A DNA stretch of 64,000 nt, from positions 620,001 through 684,000 of the forward strand of contig OZ037928.1 of assembly GCA_964035575.1 (NCBI GenBank), in the 5' to 3' direction. The position numbers and the translations under genes are program-made. The stretch is from Rhynchopus sp. YZ270_cl-10. Lineage: Eukaryota; Euglenozoa; Diplonemea; Diplonemida; Diplonemidae. This document shows positions 51,684 through 60,952 of the stretch, one piece after another (the stretch's first letter is position 1; the number at the start of each line of letters is the position of its first letter). Under the pieces are notes generated by a model that ran no database searches, was not told the DNA's origin, and saw only the letters and a program-made list of their open reading frames with translations.

Positions 51684-52418
51684 TTAATTCACCAAAAACA
51701 CATCATGCCCGCCTACACGAAACCTTGTTGGTCCTCTGGTGATTGGGTATACTGGGAACTGTTTGCGCTTGATGTGTGGTGAGAGCACTTGCGCCCCACC
51801 TGCACGCCCTTCCCCCCCTCCACCACTGTTCCTCGCCGTCCGCAGCAGCCCACCGGGGATCCGCGGGTTGATATGATCATACGAGACCTCCGGCGCCCAC
51901 GGTGTGGTATCCGCTGCAGTTGTATCACCATACGTCCTATGCCGCCCTTTGTCAAAGGATTTGTCCGGCTCGTACGTTGTCACCTCGCGCCGGCCTGCCC
52001 CCTTTCGGTTCGTCTGCTTTTCCACAATCAGCTGCTCCTGGGTGAACGTCTCCCCGGTGATAAACGCTGCACCCTGCCTGTGCCCGCCGTATCCTACAAT
52101 CTTCCCTAGGGCCTCAGGTTTGCGTAGTACTGCAGCAGGGTATTCATGGCGTGAGGTTGGCTGCACCCTCGATGTCCATACATCCGCTGAAGCCCCACCC
52201 CGTTGAGGCCTCGAAGACTGTGTTTGTGGTACGCTCTGCGGCTTCGCCTCGTCAAGACCAAGGAAGAACTGCGAATACAACCCCTTCAGCTGTGTGCGCC
52301 GTGTGTCCTGTCCAAGCGCACCCGGGGTGCTCACCCGAGGACGAGGGAACATTGGGATGTGCCCACCATAGCCACTCTTCTTTTGTGAAAATCTAGGGTC
52401 CAAGTCGGGAACGGACAT
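51684..52418 (-). CDS. FAM166/CIMIP2-like protein, probable ciliary microtubule inner protein
   Basis: 244 residues from ATG 52418 (MSVPDLDPRFSQKKSGYGGH). GYGGHIPMFPRP near residue 17 and GYGGHRQG near 108 fit the G-Y-x-G-H-x-P motif of the DUF2475 (FAM166/CIMIP2) family, whose members bind inside axonemal doublet microtubules. Other short Gly/Pro/Arg motifs follow (YDHINPRIPGGLL, GPTRFRVGGHDVF). No signal peptide or membrane segment; small and basic, as usual in the family. The frame has one exon. Assignment depends on short motifs, so it is moderate. If right, the organism has a flagellum. Confidence 0.6.
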   Translation of the reverse strand: MSVPDLDPRFSQKKSGYGGHIPMFPRPRVSTPGALGQDTRRTQLKGLYSQFFLGLDEAKPQSVPQTQSSRPQRGGASADVWTSRVQPTSRHEYPAAVLRKPEALGKIVGYGGHRQGAAFITGETFTQEQLIVEKQTNRKGAGRREVTTYEPDKSFDKGRHRTYGDTTAADTTPWAPEVSYDHINPRIPGGLLRTARNSGGGGEGRAGGAQVLSPHIKRKQFPVYPITRGPTRFRVGGHDVFLVN

Positions 52419-53401
52419 CTTTTTTTTAAGGAGGGGAGAGAAGAAGAGGTTAAGGGATAGGGTGGATAAAGGTGTATTGAGGATAATTCTGAAGAAAAAA
52501 AGAGAGATTTTTTGGGGAGTGACCAGGTAGGGTGCTGGTTGCACGGAGGAGGGGGAGGTCAGAACAGGCCGAAGTATCCTTTGGGAGCATTGGGGGGGGG
52601 GGGGGGGGGTATTATAGTTCGTGTGAGAAAAATGGGAGCCGAAGACTTTTTGGTCAGTTAGCCGCTGAGAAAGGGGGAGTGCAGGACTTCTGTTAGTGGG
52701 TTAATAGGTACTATACACAGTTGCACCATTCTCCAAAGGGGGGAGTGAAAAAAGCTGGCCGTGAGAGGCAAAAGATTCACTCTAAAGGGAATACGGATCG
52801 GGCTTTCATTCGGGGTTGTGGATGGGGTTATTTTTTTTTTTTTTTGATCAAATAGTGAAATTCTATTATTTCAGGCACGATGTCACACAAAAAACGCTGG
52901 AAAAGGAAAAGTAAAAAGAAATAGTTTCGGCCCCTGACCATTCGGGGTTGTGGATGGGGGGGCTTTTGTTGTAAAGCGGGTTGCTGTGTTGTTCACGCTG
53001 TCTCCCTTCAACACGTCAACCTCACAAAAAAAAAAAGTTGACCTGAAATACAAAATCCCTCTGGGTGAACAGTGTACCTTTGGTACAAATGACCAGCTGT
53101 ACCGTGGGGGTGGACACCCCAAGCATACAGTGCATCCATTTTGTGGTTTACATCTGATATGTGCTACTCCCGCTTCCACTCATCAGCTGAATGAAAAGAT
53201 CATTTGCGAACACAGGGTAATGAGGCCTGTGTGAAAAAAAGGGTCCGGAGGGGTCCTGTGCCCGTTTCGCAAAAAAAGAGGGAGAATGGATGCACATCCT
53301 ACTCAAGTCACTCTGAATTCAGGGACCACCGCCGAAACTTATGGGGGGCTGTCGTTGCAGGCGCAGGTGAGAAGCGTGAAGCTGCACCGTATCGTGGTCT
53401 G
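52419..53401. other. spacer between the FAM166-like gene and the UBL-LRR array
   Basis: Poly-G at 52594-52610, the 130-nt repeat (53037-53160) and, from about 53320, the shared 3' block of the UBL-LRR genes. No gene. Confidence 0.5.
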
Positions 53402-54373
53402 TCACTGCGACAGTCTCGGTCGCTTGCAGTCTTCGTCAGGTGATTCGTCTCGCTTCCGTTTCGGACCTGCCTCCACAACAAGATCATTCAGGTTCGCCTT
53501 CTTCACAGCGCTCAACACAACAGCACTGCACCCAGAGAGGTGGATGGTTTGTAAGGTGCCAGACAGACCACTGCAGAAGTTGTCGCCAATGTGCTCAACA
53601 CTGCTGAGTGAAGACAAGTCGAGTGATGTCAAACCGATGCACCCCTGGAGGAAGCACTCCCCAACATCTGTGAGACTGTTGAATGAAGACAAGTCGAGAG
53701 ACGTTAAACCGATGCACCCATGGAGGAAGGACTCCTCAACATGTGTGAGACTGTTAAATGAAGACAAGTCGAGTGATGTTAAACTGCTACACCCATTGAG
53801 GAAGCCGTCCCCAACGTGCGTCAGACTTGTAAGTGAAGACAAGTCGAGTGATGTTAAACTGTCGCAGTCCTTGAGGAACTCGTCCCCAACGTGCGTGAGA
53901 CTGTTGAGTGAAGACAAGTCGAGTGATGTTAAACTCTCGCACGCCAACAGGAAGCTGTGCCCAACGTGCGTGACAGTCGACACAGCACTGAGATCAAGTC
54001 GCGTAAACGATCCATACGACAAGAAAGCATAAGGAATGACAGTCGCAACCTCCGCCTGCAGAAGCAAACACGCCACCTCAGGATCCTGCACCTCCTCCAA
54101 CCTCTCGAGCGTCAGGTCAGTCTGACCCAACGCATGAAGCGCTGCTACGGCTTCGAACTTTTTTGTCGCCGTGAGGACAATCGTGTCACCAGCACTCAGC
54201 TGCGTCATGTCGTATCCTTCGCCCATCGCTTCGTCTCCGAAACTCATGCAAAAGCTGTCTTCAGGCAGCCCCATTGCAGACGCCACCTTCCGCCGCATGT
54301 CCTCCGCTGTGTCATCTGCACCCATCTCGACTGTGTGCTGATTCGCTCTGAAATCCTCAAAGTGCACGTCCAT
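53402..54373 (-). CDS. UBL-LRR protein, 6 repeats (intact)
   Basis: 323 residues. 1-72 is a ubiquitin-like beta-grasp domain (VEMGADDTAEDMRRKVASAM, GLPEDSFCMSFGDEAM, SAGDTIVLT) without a C-terminal Gly-Gly. 73-118 is a helical linker (LGQTDLTLERLEEVQDPEVA). About 119-270 has six 25-residue LRRs (LTSLDLSSLNSLTHVG..FL..C), followed by the cap SGTLQTIHLSGC. The tail KRKRDESPDEDCKRPRLSQ has two basic clusters, KRKR and KRPR, ten residues apart, like a bipartite nuclear localisation signal. No signal peptide. UBL plus LRR architecture occurs in ubiquitin-pathway adaptors, but no F-box or ligase motif is visible. It has a type-B start (MDVHFEDF) and lies first in the array. Confidence 0.9.
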   Translation of the reverse strand: MDVHFEDFRANQHTVEMGADDTAEDMRRKVASAMGLPEDSFCMSFGDEAMGEGYDMTQLSAGDTIVLTATKKFEAVAALHALGQTDLTLERLEEVQDPEVACLLLQAEVATVIPYAFLSYGSFTRLDLSAVSTVTHVGHSFLLACESLTSLDLSSLNSLTHVGDEFLKDCDSLTSLDLSSLTSLTHVGDGFLNGCSSLTSLDLSSFNSLTHVEESFLHGCIGLTSLDLSSFNSLTDVGECFLQGCIGLTSLDLSSLSSVEHIGDNFCSGLSGTLQTIHLSGCSAVVLSAVKKANLNDLVVEAGPKRKRDESPDEDCKRPRLSQ

Positions 54374-54430
54374 TTGTTTGTTGTGGTTTCTTTTTGTGTT
54401 CTGAGCTCTGTGTGTGGTGGTGGGGTGTGG

Positions 54431-55067
54431 TATTGTCCCTTTGTCAAGTTCTCTTTGTTTTGTTTTTGTCTATTTCCTGCATTTTTTATTCTCTTCTTTG
54501 TACTTTCTTTTGTTTTGCTTGTTGTTAGATAAGCTCAATCGCCTATCGAGTTCTGTGAATAGCATGGAACTCCTTTTCATGTGTATCCATGGAAAGACAG
54601 TATCATATGTGATACCGTCGACCGGGGAAACTTTTTTGAAAAAAGGTGTCGTTGAGAAAAACAAACAGCGGACGCGCTGTGTGGGGGGAAAAAAAAAAAA
54701 GAGGGTTTCTCTGCGCGTGATATTTTGTGGGGGGAGAATAAAACATTATGAAAAAAAGCTCGTTGCATTTCCCACTATCGCTTCCGCTGCGCTCTCACTA
54801 CGTTTCCCACTCCATTCGGTTTTCTCTTACTCAGAAACTGAAGCCTCTCGTTGCTTTATGTCACCTTTGATCGAAAAATCAGGATCAAAGTAAAGGAGAA
54901 AAGTAAAATAGTTGTGCACAATGGTCTCGGAAGCCTGTTGCTGCTGAGTCTTGCATTTATGAAAGAACGGAAAGAAGAACCAAAACAAACCAAACATAAA
55001 AGAAGTGAAGCTGGCATAATTCTGTGCCACACTTCCCTGCCCACCACCACCACCCCATCCCACACCA
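54431..55067. repeat. intergenic segmental duplication, copy 1
   Basis: From TATTGTCCCTTTGTCAAG to the CCACCACCACC run, nearly identical to 56993-57636; the 3' part recurs at 59360-59530. The units separate array genes, so gene plus spacer duplicated together. Frames inside are shadows. Confidence 0.85.
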
Positions 55068-55310
55068 CTCTTTCGCCACCTTCGTCGCAATCCTTCTTTC
55101 TTTTGAAAGCTTCTTTGTATTGAGCATAGGGCAGATGATGAGCGCCACTCGTCAGTTCTTGAATCCTTTTGTGCTCCCACTCCACGGCACCGCCCTCTCA
55201 GGTACAGTCCTTTAGCCTACCATCGCCAAGGTGCTGAAAAGGGCGTCTCCACTGTGCAGGTGTGACCTGGAAACGTCAGGAGGACTGTCGTTGCAGGCGC
55301 AGTTGGTCTG
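55068..55310. other. spacer and 3' block of the next UBL-LRR gene
   Basis: 55250-55310 is the shared 3' block (GCAGGTGTGACCTGGAAACG). The rest has no recognised feature. Confidence 0.4.
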
Positions 55311-56729
55311 TCACTGCGACAGTCTCGGACGCTTGCAGTCTTCGTCAGGTGATTCGTCTCGCTTCCGTTTCGGACGGGCTTGCACCACAAGATCACTCAG
55401 GCCTGCCTCCTCCACAGCGCTCGACACAACAGCACTGCACCCAGAGAGGTGGATGGTTTGTAAGGTGCCAGACAGACCACTGCAGAAGTACTGGCCAATG
55501 CGCTGAACACTGCTGAGCGAAGATAAGTCGAGAGATGTTAAACCGATGCACCCCTCGAGGAAGCACCCCCCAACGCGCGTGACACTGTTCAATGAAGACA
55601 AGTCGAGCGATGTTAAACTCCTGCAGTCCTGGAGGAAGCCGTCCCCAACGTGTGTGAGACTGCTGAGTGAAGATAAGTCGAGAGACGTTAAACCGATGCA
55701 CCCCTTCAGGAAGCCGTCCTCAACGCGCGTGACACTGTTAAATGAAGACAAGTTGAGAGCTGTTAAACTGCTGCAGTCCTGGAGGAACCAGTACCCAACA
55801 TGCGTGAGACTGTTCAATGAAGACAAGTCGAGCGATGTTAAACTCCTGCAGTCCTGGAGGAAGCCGTCCCCAACGCGCGTGAGACTGTTGAGTGAAGACA
55901 AGTCGAGTGATGTTAAACTCTCGCACGCCAACAGGAAGCTGCGCCCAACGTGTGTGAGACTGTTGAGTGAAGACAAGTCGAGAGACGTTAAACCGATGCA
56001 CCCCTTGAGGAAGCCGTCCTCAACGCGCGTGACACTGTTAAATGAAGACAAGTTGAGAGCTGTTAAACTGCTGCAGTCCTGGAGGAACCAGTACCCAACA
56101 TGCGTGAGACTGTTGAATGAAGACAAGTCGAGTGAGGTTAAACTCCTGCAGTCCTGGAGGAAGCCGTCCCCAACGCGCGTGAGACTGTTGAGTGAAGGCA
56201 AGTCGAGTGATGTTAAGCTCCTGCAGTCGCTGAGGAAGTGGTCCCCAACGTGTGTGAGACTGGTGAGTGAAGACAAGTCGAGTGATGTTAAACTCTCGCA
56301 CGCCAACAGGAAGCTGTGCCCAACGTGCGTGACAGTCGACACAGCACTGAGATCAAGTCGCGTAAACGATCCATACGACAAGAAAGCATAAGGAATGACA
56401 GTCGCAACCTCCGCCTGCAGAAGCAAACACGCCACCTTAGGATCCTGCACCTCCTCCAACCTCTCTGGAGTCAGGTCTCTCTCACCCAACGCATGAAGCG
56501 CTGCTATGGCTTCAAACTTTTTTGTCGTCGTGAGGACAATCGTGTCACCAGCACTCAGCTGCGTCATGTCGTATCCTTCGCCCATCGCTTCGTCTCCGAA
56601 ACTCATGCCAAAGCTGTCTTCAGGCAGCCCCACTGCAGACGCCACCTTCCGCCGCATGTCCTCCACTGTGTCAGCCAGAGCCACCTCAATCACGTGTGTC
56701 TCGTCACAAAACTCCACAATCAGATCCAT
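55311..56729 (-). CDS. UBL-LRR protein, 12 repeats (intact)
   Basis: 472 residues with the type-A start MDLIVEFCDETHVIEVALAD. Same domain order as the 53402 gene, with about twelve LRRs and the full bipartite tail. Repeats 3-5 and 7-9 (for example THVGYWFLQDC, then TRVEDGFLKGC) are almost identical, and at DNA level a 300-bp period is visible (CTGCAGTCCTGGAGGAACCA at about 55770 and 56070). Four LRRs were therefore gained in one recent duplication. Differences between N-terminal types while LRRs and tail stay alike suggest domain shuffling or gene conversion within the array. Confidence 0.9.
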   Translation of the reverse strand: MDLIVEFCDETHVIEVALADTVEDMRRKVASAVGLPEDSFGMSFGDEAMGEGYDMTQLSAGDTIVLTTTKKFEAIAALHALGERDLTPERLEEVQDPKVACLLLQAEVATVIPYAFLSYGSFTRLDLSAVSTVTHVGHSFLLACESLTSLDLSSLTSLTHVGDHFLSDCRSLTSLDLPSLNSLTRVGDGFLQDCRSLTSLDLSSFNSLTHVGYWFLQDCSSLTALNLSSFNSVTRVEDGFLKGCIGLTSLDLSSLNSLTHVGRSFLLACESLTSLDLSSLNSLTRVGDGFLQDCRSLTSLDLSSLNSLTHVGYWFLQDCSSLTALNLSSFNSVTRVEDGFLKGCIGLTSLDLSSLSSLTHVGDGFLQDCRSLTSLDLSSLNSVTRVGGCFLEGCIGLTSLDLSSLSSVQRIGQYFCSGLSGTLQTIHLSGCSAVVSSAVEEAGLSDLVVQARPKRKRDESPDEDCKRPRLSQ

Positions 56730-56992
56730 GATTTGTGTTGCTGTGTTTTTCTTGTTTCGTTATTTGTGCTGCTGTGGCTGTGTTGTTGTGAGTGCTTTGG
56801 GGAAGGTGGTGAGGCAGGAAGAAGCACGGATACGAGGGGTGCACACAGCAGACAACACCCACCAAGAGGGGAGCTCATTGAGCCCAATGCCAGCCAACAA
56901 AGCAGAGGCACGGCTTGCGCAACGTAATGTGCAAAGGAACGTGAAGTTGATAGTGCAAACGGAAGAGAAAAAGAAAAGGTTTATAAGATTTG
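56730..56992 (-). promoter_or_regulatory. type-A 5' flank plus tRNA-like fragment
   Basis: 56730-56850 is the type-A flank; 56850-56940 (GAGGGGAGCTCATTGAG, GCGCAACGTAATGTGCAAAG) is shared with 59230-59320; GTTGATAGTGCAAACGG at 56946 is a tRNA-like repeat fragment. Confidence 0.45.
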
Positions 56993-57636
56993 TATTGTCC
57001 CTTTGTCAAGTTCTCTTTGTTTTGTTTTTGTCTATTTCCTGCATTTTTTATTCTCTTCTTTGTACTTTCTTTTGTTTTGGTTGTTGTTAGATAAGCTCAA
57101 TCGCCTATCGAGTTCTGTGAATAGCACAGAATCCCTTTTCATGTGTATCCATGGAAAGACAGTATCATATGTGATACCGTCGACCGGGGAAACTTTTTTG
57201 AAAAAAGGTGTCGTTGAGAAAAACAAACAACGGACGCGCTGTGTGGGGGGGAAAAAAAAAAAGAAAGCGAGGGTTTCTCTGCGCGTGATATTTTGTGGGG
57301 GGAGAATAAAACATTATGAAAAAAAAGCTCGTTGCATTTCCCACTATCGTTTCCGCTGCGCTCTCACTACGTTTCTCACTCCATTCGGTTTTCTCTTACT
57401 CAGAAACTGAAGCCTCTCGTTGCTTTATGTCACCTTTGATCGAAAAATCAGGATCAAAGTAAAGGAGAAAAGTAAAATAGTTGTGCACAATGGTCTCTGA
57501 AGCATGTTGCTGCTGAGTCTTGCATTTATGAAAAGAACGGAAAGAAGAACAACCAAAACAAACCAAACATAAAAGAAGTGAAGCTGGCATAATTCTGTGC
57601 CACATTTCCTGCCCACCACGACCACCCCATCCCACA
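56993..57636. repeat. intergenic segmental duplication, copy 2
   Basis: Near-identical to 54431-55067 (same order of the GTGTATCCATGGAAAGACAG, GTCGACCGGGGAAAC, CGTTTCCGCTGCGCTCTCAC and ATCAGGATCAAAGTAAAGGA blocks). Confidence 0.85.
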
Positions 57637-57836
57637 CCCCCAACTGCTGCACCCTCACGCCCTAACTCTACCTGTTAGGTATATTCAGAAACAGTACCGC
57701 CCCTCTGGGTACAGCACTCCTCCTGTACCCTACCTACCCAAGCCACTCTGAGTTCAGGGACCATCGCCAGGAACTAGGGGGCGCTGTCGTTGCAGGCGCA
57801 GGTGAGAAGCGTGAAGCTGCACCGTATCGTGGTCTG
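57637..57836. other. 3' block of the last UBL-LRR gene
   Basis: Contains CCTAACTCTACCTGTTAGGTATAT (also at 61890-61915) and the shared 3' block from about 57740. No gene. Confidence 0.4.
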
Positions 57837-59105
57837 TCACTGCGCCTGTCTCGGTCGCTTGCAGTCTTCGTCGGGTGATTCGTCTTGCTTCCGTTCCGGA
57901 CCTGCCTCCACAACAAGATCACTCAAGCCCGCCTCCTCCACAGCGCTCAACACAACAGCACTGCACCCAGAGAGGTGGATGGTTTGTAAGGTGCCAGACA
58001 GACCTCTGCAGAAGTACTGGCCAATGCGCTGAACACTGCTGAGTGAAGATAAGTCGAGTGATGTTAAACCAACGCACCCATCGAGGAAGCACTCCCCAAC
58101 ATCTGTGAGACTGTTGAATGAAGACAAATCGAGCGATGTTAAACCGATGCACCCATTGAGGAAGGCGTCTTCAACGCGCGTGAGACTGTTGAATGAAGAC
58201 AAGTGTAGTGATGTTAAACTCCTGCAGTCGCTGAGGAAGTGGTCCCCAACATGCGTGAGACTGTTGAATGAAGACAAGTGTAGTGATGTTAAACTGCAGC
58301 AGTCGCTGAGGAAGCCGTACCCAACATGCGTGAGACTGTTGAATGAAGACAAGTCGAGTGATGTTAAACTGCCGCACCTAGCGAGGAAGAATTCCCCAAC
58401 GTGCGTGAGACTGTTGAATGAAGACAAGTCGACAGATCTTAAACTGCTGCAGTCGTTCAGGAAGCCGTCCCCAACATGCGTGAGACTGTTGAATGAAGAC
58501 AAGTCGAGTGATGTTAAACTGTCGCACCCAGCGAGGAAGTATTCCCCAACATGCGTGAGACTGTTGAATGAAGACAAGTCGAGTGATGTTAAACTGTCGC
58601 ACCCAGCGAGGAAGTATTCCCCAACATGCGTGAGACTGTTGAATGAAGACAAGTCGACAGATCTTAAACTCTCGCACCCCTGCAGGAAGTCACTCCCAAC
58701 GTGCGTTACAGTCGTCACAGCACTGAGATCAAGTCGCGTAAACGATCCATACGACAAGAACCCATCAGGAATGACAGTCGCAACCTCCGCCTGCAGAAGC
58801 AAACACGCCACCTCAGGATCCTCCACCTCCACCAACCTCTCTGCCGTCAGGTCAGTCTCACCCAACGCACGAAGCGCTGCTATGGCTTCGCCCCTTTTTG
58901 TCATCGTGAGGACAATCGTGTCACCAGCACTCAGCTGCGTCATGTCGTATCCTTCGCCCATCACTTCGTCTCCGAAACTCATGCCAAAGCTGTCTTCAGG
59001 CAGCCCCACTGCAGACGCCACCTTCCGCCGCATGTGCTCCACTGTGTCAGCCAGAGCCACCTCAATCACGTGTGTCTCGTCACAAAACTCCACATCCAGA
59101 TCCAT
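57837..59105 (-). CDS. UBL-LRR protein, 10 repeats (intact)
   Basis: 422 residues, type-A start MDLDVEFCDETHVIEV. UBL 1-72, linker (LGETDLTAERLVEVEDPEVA), ten LRRs in which SLTSLDLSSFNSLTHVGEYF and close variants dominate, cap, and tail RKQDESPDEDCKRPRQAQ. The first basic cluster is weakened (ERKQ instead of KRKR), so nuclear import may differ from its sisters. Two adjacent LRRs (about 58510-58660) are identical at DNA level. Type-A flank upstream with the same block as the 56729 gene. Confidence 0.9.
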   Translation of the reverse strand: MDLDVEFCDETHVIEVALADTVEHMRRKVASAVGLPEDSFGMSFGDEVMGEGYDMTQLSAGDTIVLTMTKRGEAIAALRALGETDLTAERLVEVEDPEVACLLLQAEVATVIPDGFLSYGSFTRLDLSAVTTVTHVGSDFLQGCESLRSVDLSSFNSLTHVGEYFLAGCDSLTSLDLSSFNSLTHVGEYFLAGCDSLTSLDLSSFNSLTHVGDGFLNDCSSLRSVDLSSFNSLTHVGEFFLARCGSLTSLDLSSFNSLTHVGYGFLSDCCSLTSLHLSSFNSLTHVGDHFLSDCRSLTSLHLSSFNSLTRVEDAFLNGCIGLTSLDLSSFNSLTDVGECFLDGCVGLTSLDLSSLSSVQRIGQYFCRGLSGTLQTIHLSGCSAVVLSAVEEAGLSDLVVEAGPERKQDESPDEDCKRPRQAQ

Positions 59106-60044
59106 GATTTGTGTTGCTGTGTTTTTCTTGTTTCGTTATTTGTGCTGCTGTGGCTGTGTTGTTGTGAGTGCTTTGGGGAAGGTGGTGAGGCAGGAAGAAG
59201 CACGGATACGAGGGGTGCACACAGCAGACAACACTACCAAGAGGGGAGCTCATTGAGCTCAATGCCAGCCAACAAAGCAGAGGCACGGCTTGCGCAACGT
59301 AATGTGCAAAGAAACGTGAAGTGCAAACGGAGGAGAAAAGAAAAGGGTTATAAGCTGAAACTGAAGCCTCTCGTTACTTTATGTCACTTTTGATCTAAAA
59401 ATCGGGATCAAAGTAAAGGAGAAAAGTAAAATAGTTGTGCACAATGGTCTCTGCAGCCTGCTGCCGCTGAGTCTTGCATTTATGAAAAGAACGGAAAGAA
59501 GAACAACTAAAACAAACCAAACACAAAAGATGTGAAGCTTCCAGTACTAACGCCTCGAGGGGTGGACGTGAACCTGATACTTCGTGGACCAAAACACAAA
59601 ACGAGTTTGGTTTGAGACAAAGCGATGACACTTCGTGCCAATGACGATGACACATGATTCAAAAGTGTCACGTGCCGTTCCCTCACCCCTCCTTCTTGCA
59701 GTTGGTTGATGCGTTGACGCTTCCACACCTGTTGGGGTGGTGTTGCAGAGCACGGTTAGGTGAGCGAACGACGTGACACTTTTCCGCTTAAGCAGATTTT
59801 GCATAAGTAAAAGGAAGAAAAAAAAAAGGGGGGTTTTTTTTCCCGTTGATTGCACAATTACCCCTGTTGGAGGGGGGGGATGGTTGGCAATCCGTATCTG
59901 AGGACCTATTTCTCCTTTAAGCTGCGCTTTGTAGGTATAAAAAAGAAAAAAGAAAAGAGAAAAACTAATAATACAGGTGTCCGAGAAAACATCGGATGGG
60001 CAAATACAGCCCAACAGCTATTTGTCCCACAGAGGTTTTTTTAT
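59106..60044. other. 5' flank of the array and spacer
   Basis: 59106-59320 type-A flank and adjoining block; 59355-59530 third partial copy of the array spacer; 59537-59580 tRNA-like repeat; 59816-59945 repeat shared with 33288-33405. No gene; frames of up to 155 codons are unsupported. Confidence 0.45.
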
Positions 60045-60385
60045 TTTGAAAACTTGGTTGTATTAAAGGGGGGTGGGGGATAAAACAATTATCCCCCGTT
60101 TTTTCTCCCCCATTTTATTTTATTTTATCCCCCACTACAGTTATCCCCCACTTCCCACACCGCGTTTTTGGTGTGGATTTTCCTTGGGGATGGGGATATT
60201 CAGGTGGGAAAAAAGAGAGATATTTTTTTTTATCCCCCACTACAACTATCCCCCATTTTTTGAGAAGAACAAGCTGGCGATATTTTTTATTTTATCCGCC
60301 ATTCTACAGTTATCCCCCACTACAATTATCCCTCCCCCCCCTTTAGTGTAGCCACCCTAGAGTGTGCTCCACTATATTTATTTTA
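60045..60385 (+). repeat. GAAAACTTGGTTG repeat interrupted by a TA element
   Basis: 60047-60065 and 60344-60385 together equal the continuous copy at 62447-62492 (GAAAACTTGGTTGTATTAGT, GCCACCCTAGAGTGTGCTCC). The interruption is 60066-60343. Confidence 0.8.
60066..60343. mobile_element. TA-flanked element of TTATCCCCCA units
   Basis: 278 bp with ends AAGGGGGGTGGGGGATAA and TTATCCCTCCCCCCCCCTT, TA on both sides (60064-60065, 60344-60345); the empty site is seen at 62447-62492. Rich in ACTACAGTTATCCCCCAC-type units. No reading frame. Confidence 0.8.
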
Positions 60386-60436
60386 TTTTTGGACCTTTCA
60401 ACCAACACCACACACAGCCGCGGAACAAAAAGGTTA

Positions 60437-60952
60437 CTGGGGGGGGGCTAATAAAGTATACGGGGGTAATAAAGTATACGGCGCGGAAACCCATTTTGAG
60501 CGTGGCAATCTGTGAAATAAAGTATACGGTTTTTGTGTACATTTTTCTTACTAAAATTTTTTTTCAGCATTTTTTGCACAAAAAATCGGAATTTTTTTTT
60601 TTGATTTCGGAGGTCCGGATTCTGTGCGTGCTGTGATGGGGTCACTTTGCGCTGAGAAATGAGTATTTTTGACCTAAAACGCGTGTATCAGTTTTTACAC
60701 GATTGGTGCCTGATGGGGTTCAGATTTGTGAAAATTTAAGTCACCAAAAAATTGTTCATTTTTCCACATTGACCCCACCACTGGCTGGGATTGGCCCAAA
60801 AATGTCAATGGTGGTGTTTTCGCGAGGTTTCGGCCACTAGAAACCCCAAAATAACAGTGATTTTTTTTTTTTTCCCCTTTTCGTTTTTTGGCCATTTAAG
60901 CAGTAATTCCCGCCGAATAAAGTATACGTATACTTTAATAGCTCCCCCCCAG
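60437..60952. mobile_element. TA-flanked element, CTGGGGGGGGCTAATAAAG ends
   Basis: 516 bp. Left CTGGGGGGGGCTAATAAAG, then TATACG; right CGTATACTTTAATAGCTCCC, then CCCCAG; TA on both sides (60435-60436, 60953-60954). Carries the shared ~85-bp core in reverse orientation (60715-60810). Non-autonomous. Confidence 0.85.

Noticed and set aside
53286-59393. Plus-strand frames of 150-380 codons across the UBL-LRR genes
   Set aside because: They are antisense shadows of the LRR repeats (period 75 bp keeps them open). The minus strand has the start, domain order and stop.
59547-60014. 155-codon minus-strand frame near 59.8 kb
   Set aside because: It crosses a dispersed repeat shared with 33 kb, is rich in F/L/K from homopolymers and lacks a plausible start context.
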